Positions 50,808 through 60,721 of a stretch of DNA of 64,000 bases are shown here, piece after piece. The notes below the pieces were generated by a model. The model was not told where the DNA came from. It worked only from the letters and a program-made list of their open reading frames with translations, and ran no database searches. Source of the DNA: Novosphingobium sp. MD-1 (GTDB lineage Bacteria > Pseudomonadota > Alphaproteobacteria > Sphingomonadales > Sphingomonadaceae); the NCBI RefSeq assembly GCF_001014975.1, contig NZ_BBXA01000019.1, forward strand, positions 1 to 64,000, read 5' to 3'. Each line of letters opens with the position of its first letter. The stretch's first letter is position 1. The translations under genes and the position numbers were made by a program.

Positions 50808-52160
50808 ATGTCCGCAAACCTTTCCACGCCCGTCGTCACGCGCTTCGCGCCATCGCCCACCGGGCGGCTCCATGTCGGCAATATTCGCACGGCGCTGCAC
50901 AACTGGCTGCTCGCCAAGCGCCACGGCGGTCGCTTCCTGCTGCGCATCGACGATACCGATGCCGAGCGCAGCCGCGAGGAGCATGTCGAAGCGATCCGCG
51001 CCGATCTGGCGTGGCTGGGCCTCCATCCCGAAGGCGAGGAGCGCCAATCGGCGCGCTTTGCGATCTACGAGGCCGCGTTCGACCGGCTGGTCGCCGCCGG
51101 GCGGCTCTATCGCTGCTACGAGACCGCCCAGGAACTCGATCTCAAACGCAAGGTCCTGCTCGGGCGCGGTCTGCCGCCGATCTACGATCGCGCCGCGCTG
51201 CACCTGTCCGAAGCCGATCACGCGGCCAGGGCGGCGGCGGGCGAAAAGCCCCACTGGCGCTTCCTGCTGGACCACGACACGCCGATCGCATGGCACGACG
51301 GCATCCGCGGCCCGCAGTACTTCGACCCGCGCCAGATGTCCGATCCGGTGGTACGCCGCGCCGACGGATCGTGGCTCTACATGCTGCCCAGCGCGATCGA
51401 CGATGCCGCCATGGGGATCAGCGACGTGTTGCGCGGCGAGGACCACGTTTCCAACACCGCCACGCAGATCCAGATGTTCGGCGCGCTGGGGGCGGAGCCG
51501 CCGCGCTTCGCCCACGCCGCGCTGCTGACCGGCACCGAAGGCAAGCTCTCCAAGCGGCTGGGCTCGCTGGGGGTCGCCGATCTGCGCGAGGCGGGGATTG
51601 AACCCGAAGCCCTGATCGCCATGCTGGCGCGCCTGGGAACGTCGGACCCGATCGATCCCGCGCTGGATGCGGATGCCCTGGCCGCCGCGTTCGACCTTTC
51701 CCGGTTCGGCCGCGCGCCGGCGCGGTTCGACGATGCCGAACTGCACCGCATCAACGCCGCCGTGGTCCATCGCCTGCCGTTCGCGCGCGTGGCCCATCTC
51801 CTGCCCGAAGGCATGACCGAGGTCGCCTGGGAAGCGATCCGCCCCAACCTGGCCCATATCGGCGAAGCGGCCGACTGGTGGCGCGTGGTGACTGGGCCGA
51901 TCACTGCCCCCGAGGCCGACCCCGAGACGCGGGCCTTCCTCGATCAGGCCGCGACGGTCGCAGCCGGGATCGACTGGGCGTCCGACCCCTGGAGCGCATT
52001 GACGGCGACGCTCAAGGACGCGACCGGGCGCAAGGGCAAGGCCCTGTTTCTGCCGCTGCGGCAGGCACTCACGGGCATGGACCACGGGCCGGACATGAAG
52101 GCGCTGCTGCCGCTGATCGGCAAGGCCGAAGCAATCGGACGGCTCAGCCCCGCGCCCTGA
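50808..52160 (+). CDS. gltX: Glutamate--tRNA ligase
   Basis: This class I synthetase charges tRNA-Glu. The 450-residue protein has RFAPSPTGRLHVGNIRTALHNWL (HIGH motif as HVGN), LLRIDDTDAERSREEHVEAI, and the KLSKR motif in TEGKLSKRLGSLGV. It is slightly shorter than the 470-485 residues of the main GltX, and alphaproteobacteria often carry two GltX forms. This could be the second, which in related groups charges tRNA-Gln for the amidotransferase route; sequence alone does not settle this. It starts 30 bases after the phosphoesterase stop. Confidence 0.93.
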   Translation: MSANLSTPVVTRFAPSPTGRLHVGNIRTALHNWLLAKRHGGRFLLRIDDTDAERSREEHVEAIRADLAWLGLHPEGEERQSARFAIYEAAFDRLVAAGRLYRCYETAQELDLKRKVLLGRGLPPIYDRAALHLSEADHAARAAAGEKPHWRFLLDHDTPIAWHDGIRGPQYFDPRQMSDPVVRRADGSWLYMLPSAIDDAAMGISDVLRGEDHVSNTATQIQMFGALGAEPPRFAHAALLTGTEGKLSKRLGSLGVADLREAGIEPEALIAMLARLGTSDPIDPALDADALAAAFDLSRFGRAPARFDDAELHRINAAVVHRLPFARVAHLLPEGMTEVAWEAIRPNLAHIGEAADWWRVVTGPITAPEADPETRAFLDQAATVAAGIDWASDPWSALTATLKDATGRKGKALFLPLRQALTGMDHGPDMKALLPLIGKAEAIGRLSPAP

Positions 52161-52172
52161 CGCCGAAGCGGG

Positions 52173-52733
52173 TCAGGCGCTGCCCGTTTCGCTCGCCAGC
52201 AAGGCGGGATCGATGCCGTGGATGCGCCAGGTCGCGGCCCAGCGCGCGCCGACCGGCGTATCGAACAGGATATCCGAACTGCCGTCCGCCGCGAACCATC
52301 CGTGCCGCCGCATCTCGCCTTCGAGCTGGCCAGGCGCCCAGCCGGCATAGCCCAGCGCGATCAGCCAGTGCCGTGGCCCGCGCCCCTCCGCGATGGCCCG
52401 AAGGATGTCGAGCGAAGCGGAAAGCCCGCACAGCGGATGCACGTCGATCGTGCCCGCCCCGCCCCAGTCCCGCGAATGGAGGACGAACCCGCGCGATGGT
52501 TCCACCGGACCGCCATGGAGCACCGGCCCATCGGGCGCGACACCGGGATCGATGCCCACGTCTTCCAGAAGGCCGTGCAGGGTCACGCCATCACGGGGCT
52601 GGCCGATGCCGATGCCCATTGCACCGTTTTCGTCGTGCACGCACATCGCGATCACCGCGTGGTCGAAACGCGGATCGCCCATGCCCGGCATGGCCAGCAG
52701 GATCCGGCCGGCGAGGTACTGCGCTTCAGGCAT
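52173..52733 (-). CDS. YqgE/AlgH family protein
   Basis: The 186-residue protein has the YqgE/AlgH pattern: YLAGRILLAMPGMGDPRFDHAVIAMCVHDENGAMGIGIGQP near the N-terminus, LHGGPVEPSRGFVLHS in the middle, and LIALGYAGWAPGQLEGEMRRHGWF in the second half. The family has a known fold, but its function is unclear. The ATG at 52733 is preferred over an upstream in-frame start because AAAGGAT precedes it and the conserved part starts there. It is convergent with gltX, 12 bases apart. Confidence 0.93.
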   Translation of the reverse strand: MPEAQYLAGRILLAMPGMGDPRFDHAVIAMCVHDENGAMGIGIGQPRDGVTLHGLLEDVGIDPGVAPDGPVLHGGPVEPSRGFVLHSRDWGGAGTIDVHPLCGLSASLDILRAIAEGRGPRHWLIALGYAGWAPGQLEGEMRRHGWFAADGSSDILFDTPVGARWAATWRIHGIDPALLASETGSA

Positions 52734-52940
52734 CTGGAACCGTATCCTTTCGAGCCTCCCGCACCCCATCATGACGCAGCTGGACGACCGGCACAACGGG
52801 ACGAATCGTCGGGCATTTGATACCGGTCAACCCATATTAGGCAAAACTGATTAATCCGAGTCGCGATCCCTTTTGAACGCAATGGCCCGGTTCGGCGGAA
52901 TGCCGGCCAAGGGGCCGTTCGGACCAGGAAGGAACGCGCC

Positions 52941-53129
52941 GTGCTGCGCCTGATGCTTGTGCTTCACGCTGTCATCGCCACCACCCTGATGGGGGCTGGA
53001 ATCACCGCCGCGCTGGCGGCAGGTTATGTTGCCAAGGGGCCGATCCTGGCCGCCGCGCTGGGCGGCTTCGTTCTGGCGTTCCCGGCAAGCTGGCTGATCG
53101 CCCGCCAGATCGTGGCGCGCGCGGGCTGA
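52941..53129 (+). CDS. Small two-helix membrane protein
   Basis: The 62-residue protein is almost entirely hydrophobic with two membrane helices (about 3-29 and 33-58): LVLHAVIATTLMGAGITAALAAGY and ILAAALGGFVLAFPASWLIARQI. The second ends in a basic tail. Related small proteins in alphaproteobacteria are often labelled only as hypothetical, or wrongly as CTP synthetase. The start is a GTG with AGGAAGGA at good spacing. It stands alone, convergent with glnD. Confidence 0.72.
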   Translation: MLRLMLVLHAVIATTLMGAGITAALAAGYVAKGPILAAALGGFVLAFPASWLIARQIVARAG

Positions 53130-53146
53130 AACCCGCCCGCATCCCG

Positions 53147-55891
53147 TCAGGCTGCGACCGCCTTCATCTCGTGTTCGCCGGCCGCTTCCAGCAGGCGTTT
53201 CTCCACCGTTTTCAGCCTGTTTTCGGCGGCCACCTTCTCACCCAGCACATCGGTGACGTAGAACGTATCGACCGCGCGCTCGCCATAGGTAGCGATATGC
53301 GCGGAATGGACGACCAGCCGCGCCTCGAACAGCGCGCGCGCCAGGCGGTTAAGCAGGGCGGGCCGATCGCGCGCGCCCACCTCGATCACGGTGAAGCGGT
53401 TGGACGCCTTGTTGTCGAAGATCACGATCGGCTGGACCTCGAACGCGTCGGCGCGCGGGCGGGCCAGCGGGCGCGCCGCCAGTTGCGGCACCAGCTTGAC
53501 CCGGTTTGCCAGAGCATCGCCGATCATGGCCTTGAGCCGCCCGATCTGCGCCTCTTCGCTGAACGGACGCCCAAGCGGGTCCTGCACCAGGAAGTTGTCG
53601 ACCGCCGTACCGTTGCGCGCCGTGTGGATGCGCGCGTCGATGATGTTGCCGCCGGCCAGATGGATGCCGCCCGCGATGCGATAGAACAGCCCCGGATGGT
53701 CCGCCGCCATCACCGTGACCAGCGTCGCCCCGCGCGCCGGGTAGTATTGCGCCTCGACCGATAGCGGCTGCCCGTGCGCGCGGTCGAGCTGCTGGAGGTT
53801 GAGCGCGATGATGTCCTCCGGCTCGGCGATCCAGTAGGCTTCGCCCAGCTGGCGGCCGGCGGTGCCGATCAGGTTGTCCCGCTCGCGCAGGATCTCGCCC
53901 ACCGCCTTCTTCTTCGCCGCGATCCGTTCCGCGCGCCCATGCTGCTTGTGGCCCAGCCGCAGCATTTCCTCCGTCGCCAGGAACAAGTCGCCCAGTAGCT
54001 GCCGCTTCCAGCCGTTCCAGATGCCAGGGCCGACGGCGCGAATGTCCACGATCGTCAGGACCAGTAGCAGGCGCAGCCGCTCGACGCTTTGAACCGTGCC
54101 GGCGAAATCGGCGATGGTCTTGTAGTCCGCCAGATCGCGCTTGAACGCGGTGGCGCTCATCAGGAGATGCTGGCGAACCAGCCAGGCGACCAGTTCGGTT
54201 TCCGCCGCCGACAGCCCGAGCCGCGGGCACAGCTTCATCGCCACTTCCGCGCCAAGGATCGAATGGTCCCCGCGCCGCCCCTTGGCGATATCGTGGAGCA
54301 GCGTGGCGACATAAAGCACGCGGCGCGACGCGACCTTGGCGATCACGTCGCTGGCCAGCGGATGATCGTCGCGCGCCTCACCCTTCTCGATCCGCGCCAG
54401 CAGGCCGATCGCGCGGATCGTATGCTCGTCCACCGTGTAGTGGTGGTACATGTCGAACTGCATCTGCGCCACGACACGGCCGAAATCGGGCACGAAGCGG
54501 CCGAACACACCCGCCTCGTTCATCCAGCGCAACACGGTTTCGGGATCGTTGCGACTGGTCAGGATGTCGAGGAACAGCGCATTGGCGCGCGGGTCCTTGC
54601 GCACGCGGGCATCGATCAACCCGGCATCGCGCTGGGCCAGCCGCATCGCTTCCGGATGGATTTCCATCGCCTCGCGATCGGCGAGCGCGAACATCTCCAG
54701 CAGCCGCACGGGCTCCTTGCGGAAGAAATCGTCGCCAGTCACGGTGATGCGCCCGGCATCGATGGTGAACACGCCCACCTTTTTCTTCCGCCGCCGGAAT
54801 GCCGCGAAGAACCCGCGCTTCTGGCGGGCAAACTGTTCGTCAAGCTGCGCCAGGAACACGCCAGTCAGCGATCCCACCTGCTTGGCCTGCAGGAAGAAGA
54901 ACTGCATGAACCGTTCGACCGCGCTCTTGCCCGGCCGGTCTGCGAAGTTCATGTGCATGGCGACCTCGCGCTGGAGATCGAAGGTCAGCCGGTCCTCGGC
55001 CCGGTTCGTCAGCGCGTGGAGATGGCAGCGCACCGCCCAGAAAAAGTTCTCGGCGCGCCGGAACTGGCGGTATTCGTCGGCGGTCAGCAGACCCACGTCG
55101 ACCAGTTCGCTGGGATCGCGCACCTTGTGGATGTATTTGCCGATCCAGTAGAGCGTGTGAAGATCGCGCAGCCCGCCCTTGCCTTCCTTCACGTTCGGCT
55201 CGACCACGTAGCGGCTGTCACCCAGCCGCTTGTGCCGCTCGTTGCGCTCGGCCAGCTTTTCGGAAACGAACTGCCGTTCGGTGCCAGTAACGACCTCGGC
55301 CCAGAAGCGGCGCGAACCTTCCTCGAACAGTTCGCGATCGCCCCACACGTAGCGCCCTTCGAGCAGCGCGGTGCGGATGGTCAGATCGCTGCGCGCCATG
55401 CGCACAAGTTCGTCCAGCGAACGGCTGGAATGGCCAACCTTCAGCCCCAGATCCCACAGGAAATAGAGCATCGCCTCGATCACCTGTTCGCACCACGCCG
55501 TCGGCTTGATCGGCGTGAGAAAGGCGATATCGACATCGGAATGCGGCGCCATTTCGCCCCGGCCGTATCCGCCCACCGCCAGCACGGCGATCCGTTCGCC
55601 CGTGCTGCGGTTGCTGGCGCGATAGACGTCGCCGACGACGTGATCGTAAATCACGCGGACCAACTGGTCGATCAGGAAGGCGTGCCCCTGCGCGCATTCG
55701 TAACCGGCGGACGGCTTTTCCGACAGCCGCCGCATCAGCTCCGACCGCCCGCGCGACAGCGCATCGCGCAGCAGTTCGACCACGACGGGCCGTGCCTTGT
55801 CGCGATGCTCGGCCACGGCGGCGGCCACCGCGTCGGTCAGGGTACGCCGATCAACGATCGCGCGCTGGTGCGGAAGGCGGGGAAGCGTCAT
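53147..55891 (-). CDS. glnD: Bifunctional [protein-PII] uridylyltransferase/UMP-removing enzyme
   Basis: GlnD senses glutamine and adds UMP to, or removes it from, PII proteins. The 914-residue chain has the nucleotidyltransferase motif GGYGRGEMAPHSDVD at 107-121. A linker with VVEPNVKEGKGGLRDLHTL follows. The HD domain around 450-580 has YHHYTVDEHTIRAIGLL and LLHDIAKGRRGDHS. Two C-terminal ACT domains start near VTVMAADHPGLFYRIAG and IEVGARDRPALLNRLARAL. All catalytic motifs are intact, so both activities are expected. The ATG at 55891 is chosen because the earlier in-frame start lies in the intergenic hairpin. Confidence 0.97.
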   Translation of the reverse strand: MTLPRLPHQRAIVDRRTLTDAVAAAVAEHRDKARPVVVELLRDALSRGRSELMRRLSEKPSAGYECAQGHAFLIDQLVRVIYDHVVGDVYRASNRSTGERIAVLAVGGYGRGEMAPHSDVDIAFLTPIKPTAWCEQVIEAMLYFLWDLGLKVGHSSRSLDELVRMARSDLTIRTALLEGRYVWGDRELFEEGSRRFWAEVVTGTERQFVSEKLAERNERHKRLGDSRYVVEPNVKEGKGGLRDLHTLYWIGKYIHKVRDPSELVDVGLLTADEYRQFRRAENFFWAVRCHLHALTNRAEDRLTFDLQREVAMHMNFADRPGKSAVERFMQFFFLQAKQVGSLTGVFLAQLDEQFARQKRGFFAAFRRRKKKVGVFTIDAGRITVTGDDFFRKEPVRLLEMFALADREAMEIHPEAMRLAQRDAGLIDARVRKDPRANALFLDILTSRNDPETVLRWMNEAGVFGRFVPDFGRVVAQMQFDMYHHYTVDEHTIRAIGLLARIEKGEARDDHPLASDVIAKVASRRVLYVATLLHDIAKGRRGDHSILGAEVAMKLCPRLGLSAAETELVAWLVRQHLLMSATAFKRDLADYKTIADFAGTVQSVERLRLLLVLTIVDIRAVGPGIWNGWKRQLLGDLFLATEEMLRLGHKQHGRAERIAAKKKAVGEILRERDNLIGTAGRQLGEAYWIAEPEDIIALNLQQLDRAHGQPLSVEAQYYPARGATLVTVMAADHPGLFYRIAGGIHLAGGNIIDARIHTARNGTAVDNFLVQDPLGRPFSEEAQIGRLKAMIGDALANRVKLVPQLAARPLARPRADAFEVQPIVIFDNKASNRFTVIEVGARDRPALLNRLARALFEARLVVHSAHIATYGERAVDTFYVTDVLGEKVAAENRLKTVEKRLLEAAGEHEMKAVAA

Positions 55892-55918
55892 GGCGGCTCT
55901 ATAGAAGGAGCGGGGTTG

Positions 55919-55951
55919 ACGGGAAACCACGAAGTCCTCCGTGGTTCCCGC
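55919..55951 (-). terminator. Imperfect hairpin after the acyl-CoA ligase gene
   Basis: CGGGAA(A)CCACG pairs with CGTGGTTCCCG with one bulged A. No T run follows on either strand, so termination is uncertain. It lies in the 87-base gap between the acyl-CoA ligase and glnD. Confidence 0.35.
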
Positions 55952-55978
55952 AAAGCCGCGCTACGTTATTCCAGCCGG

Positions 55979-57688
55979 TCAACCAGCCTTGACCGTCCAC
56001 AGCTTCGCATAAGTCTCGCGCAGCGACCGCTTGTCGACCTTTTCCGTGCCCAGGCGCGGAAGCGGCTCGTGAACCTGCCAGAAACGCACTGGAATCTTGA
56101 ACGGCGCGATGTGTTCGGCCAGGAAAACGCGCAGTTCCTCCTCGCTGGCCGAGCAACCGTCCTTGGCCAGATAGACCGCCACCGGCACTTCGCCATAGAG
56201 TTCGTCGGGCAGGCCAAACACGCTGGCCTCGGCGACGCAGGGATGCGCGTAAATCGCCCCTTCCACCTCGATGCACGAGATGTTCTCGCCACCGCGAATG
56301 ATGATGTCCTTCTTGCGATCGACGATGAACAGATAGCCTTCGGGATCGAGATAGCCGAGGTCGCCGGTGCGGAAATAGCCGTCGGGCATGATCGCCTCGG
56401 CGGTCGCCTTGGGATTGTCCCAGTACCCCAGGAAATTGCAGACGCTGCGAATCGAGACTTCGCCGATTTCGCCCTGCGGCCGCGGCTTGCCCGCGTCATC
56501 GAGGATGGCCAGATCAACCAGCGGGCGCGAGGCCGTGCCGGTGCTGTCGGGCTTGGCGAGATAGTTCTCGTTGAGATTGCCACAGCCGACGCCATTGGTT
56601 TCGGTCAGGCCATAGCCGATGATCGGAAAGCCCTGCGGCAGCGCCTTGCGGATGCGTTCGACGTGCTCCACCGGGCGCGGCGCGCCGCCGGCGGCGAAGG
56701 TCACGCAGCTCGACAGGTCGTACTTGTCGCGATCGGGATGCGTGGCGATCTCGAAGCTCATCAGCGGCACGCCGACGAAATAGGTCACCTTCTCGCGCTC
56801 GATCAGGCGCATCGCCTCGGTCGCGTCCCACTTGGGCATCAGCACCAGCTTGCGGCCGAGCGCGAAGCTCTGGAGGAACACCGGAACCTCGCCCGTGACA
56901 TGGAACAGCGGCACGTTGACCAGCGTTACCGGCTGCGCGCCCAGCGGAGGTGCCTCGCCCCGTTCGGTCATCAGGCCCAGCGCCATCACGCTCTGCGCCA
57001 GATAGTTCATCGTGCCCTGCACCACCCCGCGGTGATCGGAATAGGCGCCCTTGGCATTGCCGGTGGAGCCGGAGGTGAACAGCACCGTCGCCAGATCGTC
57101 ACCGCCCAGATCCGGCAAAGGCGTTTCGGCGCCGCCGCCCTGCGCCGTCAGCGCGGCCAGCCCCTGCAGCGGCGGGCAGTCGTGCTCCATCGGCAGCAGC
57201 GTCGCTCCGTGGTCCAGCCCCTCGAGCCGCGCCGCGCGGCCGGCGTCGGCGATGACCAGACGGCACCCCACCAGCCGGATGCCGTGCGCCAGTTCCTCGC
57301 CGCTCCACCAGCCGTTGAGCAGCGTGACGCAGCCTCCCGCCATCACCACCGCCATGTAGGCCACGACCCAGCTTGCCGAATTGCGCGCGACGATGCCGAT
57401 CCGCTCGCCTTTCTGCACGCCGTGGCCTTCCACCAACCCGCCGGCCACCACGCGCGCGGCAGCATATATCTGCGCGAACGTCAGTCGCTGTCCGCCATCG
57501 ATGATGAATTCGCGATCGCCCTGCTGCGCGCAGAACAGCGCGAAATAGGCCGCCAGGCTGGGCGGGGCGGCGGCGATCATCGGCACCGTCCAGCCCGCGC
57601 GCTGGAACGGAACCGTGGCAAACATGCCGCCTTCGGCGGTCAGGGCATCCATGATCCGGGACAGATCCCGATCGAGCTGGCTCAGCAT
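55979..57688 (-). CDS. AMP-binding acyl-CoA ligase (class I adenylate-forming)
   Basis: The 569-residue enzyme activates a carboxylic acid with ATP and CoA. It has the P-loop-like [20 protein letters not shown] (about 210-229), the LLFxGVP-type [15 protein letters not shown] region, [13 protein letters not shown] (A5 motif), [40 protein letters not shown] (A7-A8) and the C-terminal catalytic Lys in [11 protein letters not shown]. It resembles long-chain fatty acid or related acyl-CoA ligases; the natural acid is not predictable. It is divergent from lgt, with about 200 bases between the starts. The start at 57688 is likely; the open frame continues upstream. Confidence 0.9.
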   Translation of the reverse strand: MLSQLDRDLSRIMDALTAEGGMFATVPFQRAGWTVPMIAAAPPSLAAYFALFCAQQGDREFIIDGGQRLTFAQIYAAARVVAGGLVEGHGVQKGERIGIVARNSASWVVAYMAVVMAGGCVTLLNGWWSGEELAHGIRLVGCRLVIADAGRAARLEGLDHGATLLPMEHDCPPLQGLAALTAQGGGAETPLPDLGGDDLATVLFTSGSTGNAKGAYSDHRGVVQGTMNYLAQSVMALGLMTERGEAPPLGAQPVTLVNVPLFHVTGEVPVFLQSFALGRKLVLMPKWDATEAMRLIEREKVTYFVGVPLMSFEIATHPDRDKYDLSSCVTFAAGGAPRPVEHVERIRKALPQGFPIIGYGLTETNGVGCGNLNENYLAKPDSTGTASRPLVDLAILDDAGKPRPQGEIGEVSIRSVCNFLGYWDNPKATAEAIMPDGYFRTGDLGYLDPEGYLFIVDRKKDIIIRGGENISCIEVEGAIYAHPCVAEASVFGLPDELYGEVPVAVYLAKDGCSASEEELRVFLAEHIAPFKIPVRFWQVHEPLPRLGTEKVDKRSLRETYAKLWTVKAG

Positions 57689-57891
57689 TGCTTTCGTTAC
57701 TCTCCCAAGTGCGCGTGCCGCACGGCGCGGCCTTTTCATGTTTGTCAGGCATTCGCTGCCGTGCCAAAAGCCGGCGGCGAACCTGCCGGCGAAGACACAG
57801 ACAGGTCCCTTTCTGCAACTTGTACGGAGTTCACTCCTTGCTGTCACTATCGGCGCTGTTACAGTCGGTTCCGCTGCTTGCGTCGGGTGCG

Positions 57892-58755
57892 ATGGCCCTG
57901 CCCCACCAGCCACTGCACTGGGAAGACCTGGGCCTTTCCCCGATCGCCGTCGACCTCGGCTTCTTCACGATCAAGTGGTATTCGCTGGCCTATCTGGCGG
58001 GCATCCTGCTCGCTTACTGGCACCTTCTGCGCATGATCCGTTCGCCCGGCGCGCCGCTGGCGCAGCGCCATGCAGACGATCTGTTCTTCTACGCCACGCT
58101 GGGCGTGATCTTGGGCGGGCGGCTGGGCTATGCCACGTTCTACGCGCCGCGCATGTTCGCCGATCCGAGCGAACTGGTGAAGCTGTGGGAAGGCGGCATG
58201 AGCTTCCATGGCGGCATGATCGGCACGGTGCTGGCGATCGCGTGGGTTTCGTGGCGCAACAAGCTCAATTTCGTGCGGGTGTGCGATTACATCGCCGTCT
58301 GCGTGCCTTTCGGTCTGCTGTTCGGCCGCCTGGCCAACTTCGTGAACGGCGAGTTGTGGGGCCGCGTGACCACCTCCACGGTGCCCTGGGTCATGATCTT
58401 TCCCGGCGCCGGCCCCCAGCCGCGCCATCCCAGCCAGCTCTACGAGGCGCTGCTCGAAGGCCTGGTGCTGGCCGTGCTGCTGATCACGCTGTTCTGGAAG
58501 ACCCGCGCGCGCTGGCGGCCGGGTCTGCTGGTCGGGCTGTTCACGCTGGGCTACGGCCTGTCGCGCTTCACCGTGGAATACTTCCGCGAACCGGACGCGC
58601 AGCTTGAGGAATTCGCCCGCAGCACCGGCTTCTCGATGGGCCAGTGGCTGACCATGCCGATGATGGCGGTGGGCCTGTTCTTCTTCATTCGCGCGCTGGT
58701 TCGCCCTCCGCTTTCGGCCCCGAAGCCGGCAACCGCGCCGGCCGCCACCGCGTGA
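57892..58755 (+). CDS. lgt: Prolipoprotein diacylglyceryl transferase
   Basis: Lgt attaches diacylglycerol to the lipobox Cys of prolipoproteins. The protein has seven membrane segments and the family blocks [52 protein letters not shown] (catalytic His region), the signature [16 protein letters not shown], and [13 protein letters not shown]. From the ATG at 57892 it has 287 residues. An in-frame TTG at 57838 with GGAG eight bases upstream would add 18 hydrophobic residues and is a real alternative. Its stop overlaps the GTG of the next gene (GTGA). Confidence 0.94.
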   Translation: MALPHQPLHWEDLGLSPIAVDLGFFTIKWYSLAYLAGILLAYWHLLRMIRSPGAPLAQRHADDLFFYATLGVILGGRLGYATFYAPRMFADPSELVKLWEGGMSFHGGMIGTVLAIAWVSWRNKLNFVRVCDYIAVCVPFGLLFGRLANFVNGELWGRVTTSTVPWVMIFPGAGPQPRHPSQLYEALLEGLVLAVLLITLFWKTRARWRPGLLVGLFTLGYGLSRFTVEYFREPDAQLEEFARSTGFSMGQWLTMPMMAVGLFFFIRALVRPPLSAPKPATAPAATA

Positions 58756-59858
58756 CCGGGGGGGCCACGACGGCCCGGGACGATCGTTCGCTCACCGCGA
58801 CGTTCGCCCGCCTGATCGCCGCCACCGGGCCACTGAGCATCGCGCATTTCATGGCCGAATCGAACGCGCGCTATTACGATTCGCGCGACCCGCTGGGCCT
58901 GACGGGAGACTTCATCACCGCCCCGGAAGTCAGCCAGATGTTCGGCGAACTGATCGGGTTGTGGCTGACGGACATCTGGACGCGCGCCGGCGCGCCATAT
59001 CCCGGCCACTACGTCGAACTCGGCCCGGGCCGCGGCACGCTGGCGCGCGACGCGCTGCGCGTGATGCGACGACAGGGCATGGCACCCGCCGTGCATTTCG
59101 TGGAGGGCAGCACGGCGCTCCGCGCGATCCAGCGCGAACACCATCCCGATGCCCGCTGGCACGACGATCTCTCCACCTTGCCCGCGGACGCGCCGCTGCT
59201 GATCGTCGCCAACGAGTTCCTCGATGCACTGCCGGTGCATCAACTGGTGAAGACCGCCGCCGGCTGGCGCGAACGCCTGGTGGGGATGCACGAAGGCAGG
59301 CTGGCCCCGGTCGTGGGCGCGCGCCCCATGGATGCGGCGGTGGCGATGGGCGGCACCGTCTCCGCCGCGCTTGCCGCGCTGATCGCGGACGCGCCCGACG
59401 GCGCGATCCTCGAAAGCAGTCCCGCGTCTGCGGCGGCTGTGCGCGCGGTCGCGGAACGGCTGGCCGCGCAGGGCGGCGCGGCGCTGTTCATCGACTATGG
59501 CCACACCGCGCCGCGCCTTGGCAGCACGCTGCAGGCGGTACGCGCGCACCGCAAGGTCGATGCTTTCGCCATGCCCGGCGAGGCTGACCTCACCGCGCAC
59601 GTCGATTTCGCGGCGATGGCGGAAACCGCCGAAGCCGGCGGCGCGCGGTGGATGGGCACGGCGGAACAGGGCCCCTGGCTCCACGCGCTCGGCATCGGCG
59701 CACGCGCGCAGGCGTTGGCGCGCTCGGCGCCGGCACAGGTCGCGACCCTCAACGCGGCGCTCGACCGACTGACCGGAGAATCGCAGATGGGCACGCTTTT
59801 CAAGGTTATGGGGCTGGCGAACCCCGGCTGGCCCGCGGGCGCCGGTTTCCCGCGCTAG
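58752..59858 (+). CDS. SAM-dependent methyltransferase, MidA/NDUFAF7 family
   Basis: The 368-residue protein has the COG1565 layout: [44 protein letters not shown], the SAM motif [33 protein letters not shown], and [28 protein letters not shown]. The mitochondrial homologue NDUFAF7 dimethylates an arginine in a complex I subunit, so a role in complex I assembly is possible. The GTG start overlaps the lgt stop (GTGA), which indicates coupling. In many related genomes a PgeF/laccase-domain gene follows; here the next gene is petA after 284 bases. Confidence 0.92.
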   Translation: MTGGATTARDDRSLTATFARLIAATGPLSIAHFMAESNARYYDSRDPLGLTGDFITAPEVSQMFGELIGLWLTDIWTRAGAPYPGHYVELGPGRGTLARDALRVMRRQGMAPAVHFVEGSTALRAIQREHHPDARWHDDLSTLPADAPLLIVANEFLDALPVHQLVKTAAGWRERLVGMHEGRLAPVVGARPMDAAVAMGGTVSAALAALIADAPDGAILESSPASAAAVRAVAERLAAQGGAALFIDYGHTAPRLGSTLQAVRAHRKVDAFAMPGEADLTAHVDFAAMAETAEAGGARWMGTAEQGPWLHALGIGARAQALARSAPAQVATLNAALDRLTGESQMGTLFKVMGLANPGWPAGAGFPR

Positions 59859-59957
59859 GCCGCGAATCCCCCTTCCGGGGTTCTTCCGGCGAAACCCTGC
59901 TCGCCCCCCTGCCCAAACCCTTGTGAATCCGCGCTTCCCGCAGGACCAAAATGCCTG

Positions 59958-59987
59958 TTGGCAAACTATCGCCTTTGCGTCTATCAG
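59958..59987 (+). promoter_or_regulatory. Possible promoter for the petABC operon
   Basis: TTGGCA at 59958-59963 and TATCAG at 59982-59987 are 18 bases apart, upstream of petA. The remaining leader to 60142 is GC-rich, with short hairpins such as CCCCCAAGTGGGGG near 59990-60003. The match to the housekeeping consensus is moderate. Confidence 0.3.
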
Positions 59988-60142
59988 GCCCCCCAAGTGG
60001 GGGTTTGGTGCGCGCTGTTCGCGTGCGCCCGGCCCCTGTGCAAGGGGGATAAACCGGACGGTCCTTTCCCCGGGCACGTTCAAAGGGGCAAGTTGGACCG
60101 CGCCCGGTCCGCGGGCGCGGCGGCAGCAGGCAGGGAATTTCA

Positions 60143-60709
60143 ATGGCTGATGAGGCGAGCATCGACACTCCGGCTGATGGTACCGGAGAAGGTGTGCGGC
60201 GGCGCGATTTCATCAATATCGCGGCCGTAAGTTTTGCGGGAGTGGGCGGCCTTGCCGCCGTCTGGCCGCTGGTGCGGCAGATGAGTCCGTCGGCGGACGT
60301 CCTGGCGGAAAGCTCCACGGAGATCGACATCTCGGCGATCCAGCCGGGACAGGCGATCAAGGCCGTGTTCCGCAAGCAGCCGGTGTTCCTCCGCAACCTG
60401 ACCCCGAAGGAAATCTCGGAAGCGGACGCGGTCGACGCCTCGACGCTGCGCGATCCGCAGACGCTGGAGCAGCGCACCAAGGAAGGCCACAAGAACTGGC
60501 TGATCACCATGGGTGTCTGCACCCACCTGGGCTGCGTGCCGCTGGGCGCCGGCGAAGGCGAGGTGAAGGGCGAGTTCGGCGGTTACTTCTGCCCCTGCCA
60601 CGGTTCGGTCTACGATACCGCGGCGCGCATCCGCAAAGGCCCGGCACCGAAGAATCTCGAAGTGCCTCCCTACGAATTCACTTCCGACACTGTCGTGAAG
60701 ATCGGCTGA
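60143..60709 (+). CDS. petA: Ubiquinol-cytochrome c reductase iron-sulfur (Rieske) subunit
   Basis: The 188-residue Rieske protein carries the 2Fe-2S cluster that takes the first electron from ubiquinol in complex III. It has a twin-arginine type N-terminus (VRRRDFINIAAVSFAGVGGLAAVWPLV, about 18-44) that stays as the membrane anchor, and cluster motifs CTHLGC (126-131) and CPCHGS (150-155). The length matches alphaproteobacterial PetA. The ATG follows CAGGGAA at good spacing. It heads petA-petB-petC, with 12 and 33 bases between the genes. Confidence 0.97.
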   Translation: MADEASIDTPADGTGEGVRRRDFINIAAVSFAGVGGLAAVWPLVRQMSPSADVLAESSTEIDISAIQPGQAIKAVFRKQPVFLRNLTPKEISEADAVDASTLRDPQTLEQRTKEGHKNWLITMGVCTHLGCVPLGAGEGEVKGEFGGYFCPCHGSVYDTAARIRKGPAPKNLEVPPYEFTSDTVVKIG

Positions 60710-60721
60710 GGATAAGACCCG

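Noticed and set aside
54089..58036. 1315-codon plus-strand frame antisense to glnD and the acyl-CoA ligase
   Set aside because: It mirrors two well-defined minus-strand genes with intact catalytic motifs. Its composition (His, Arg, Gln, Ala) is that of a GC-rich shadow frame.
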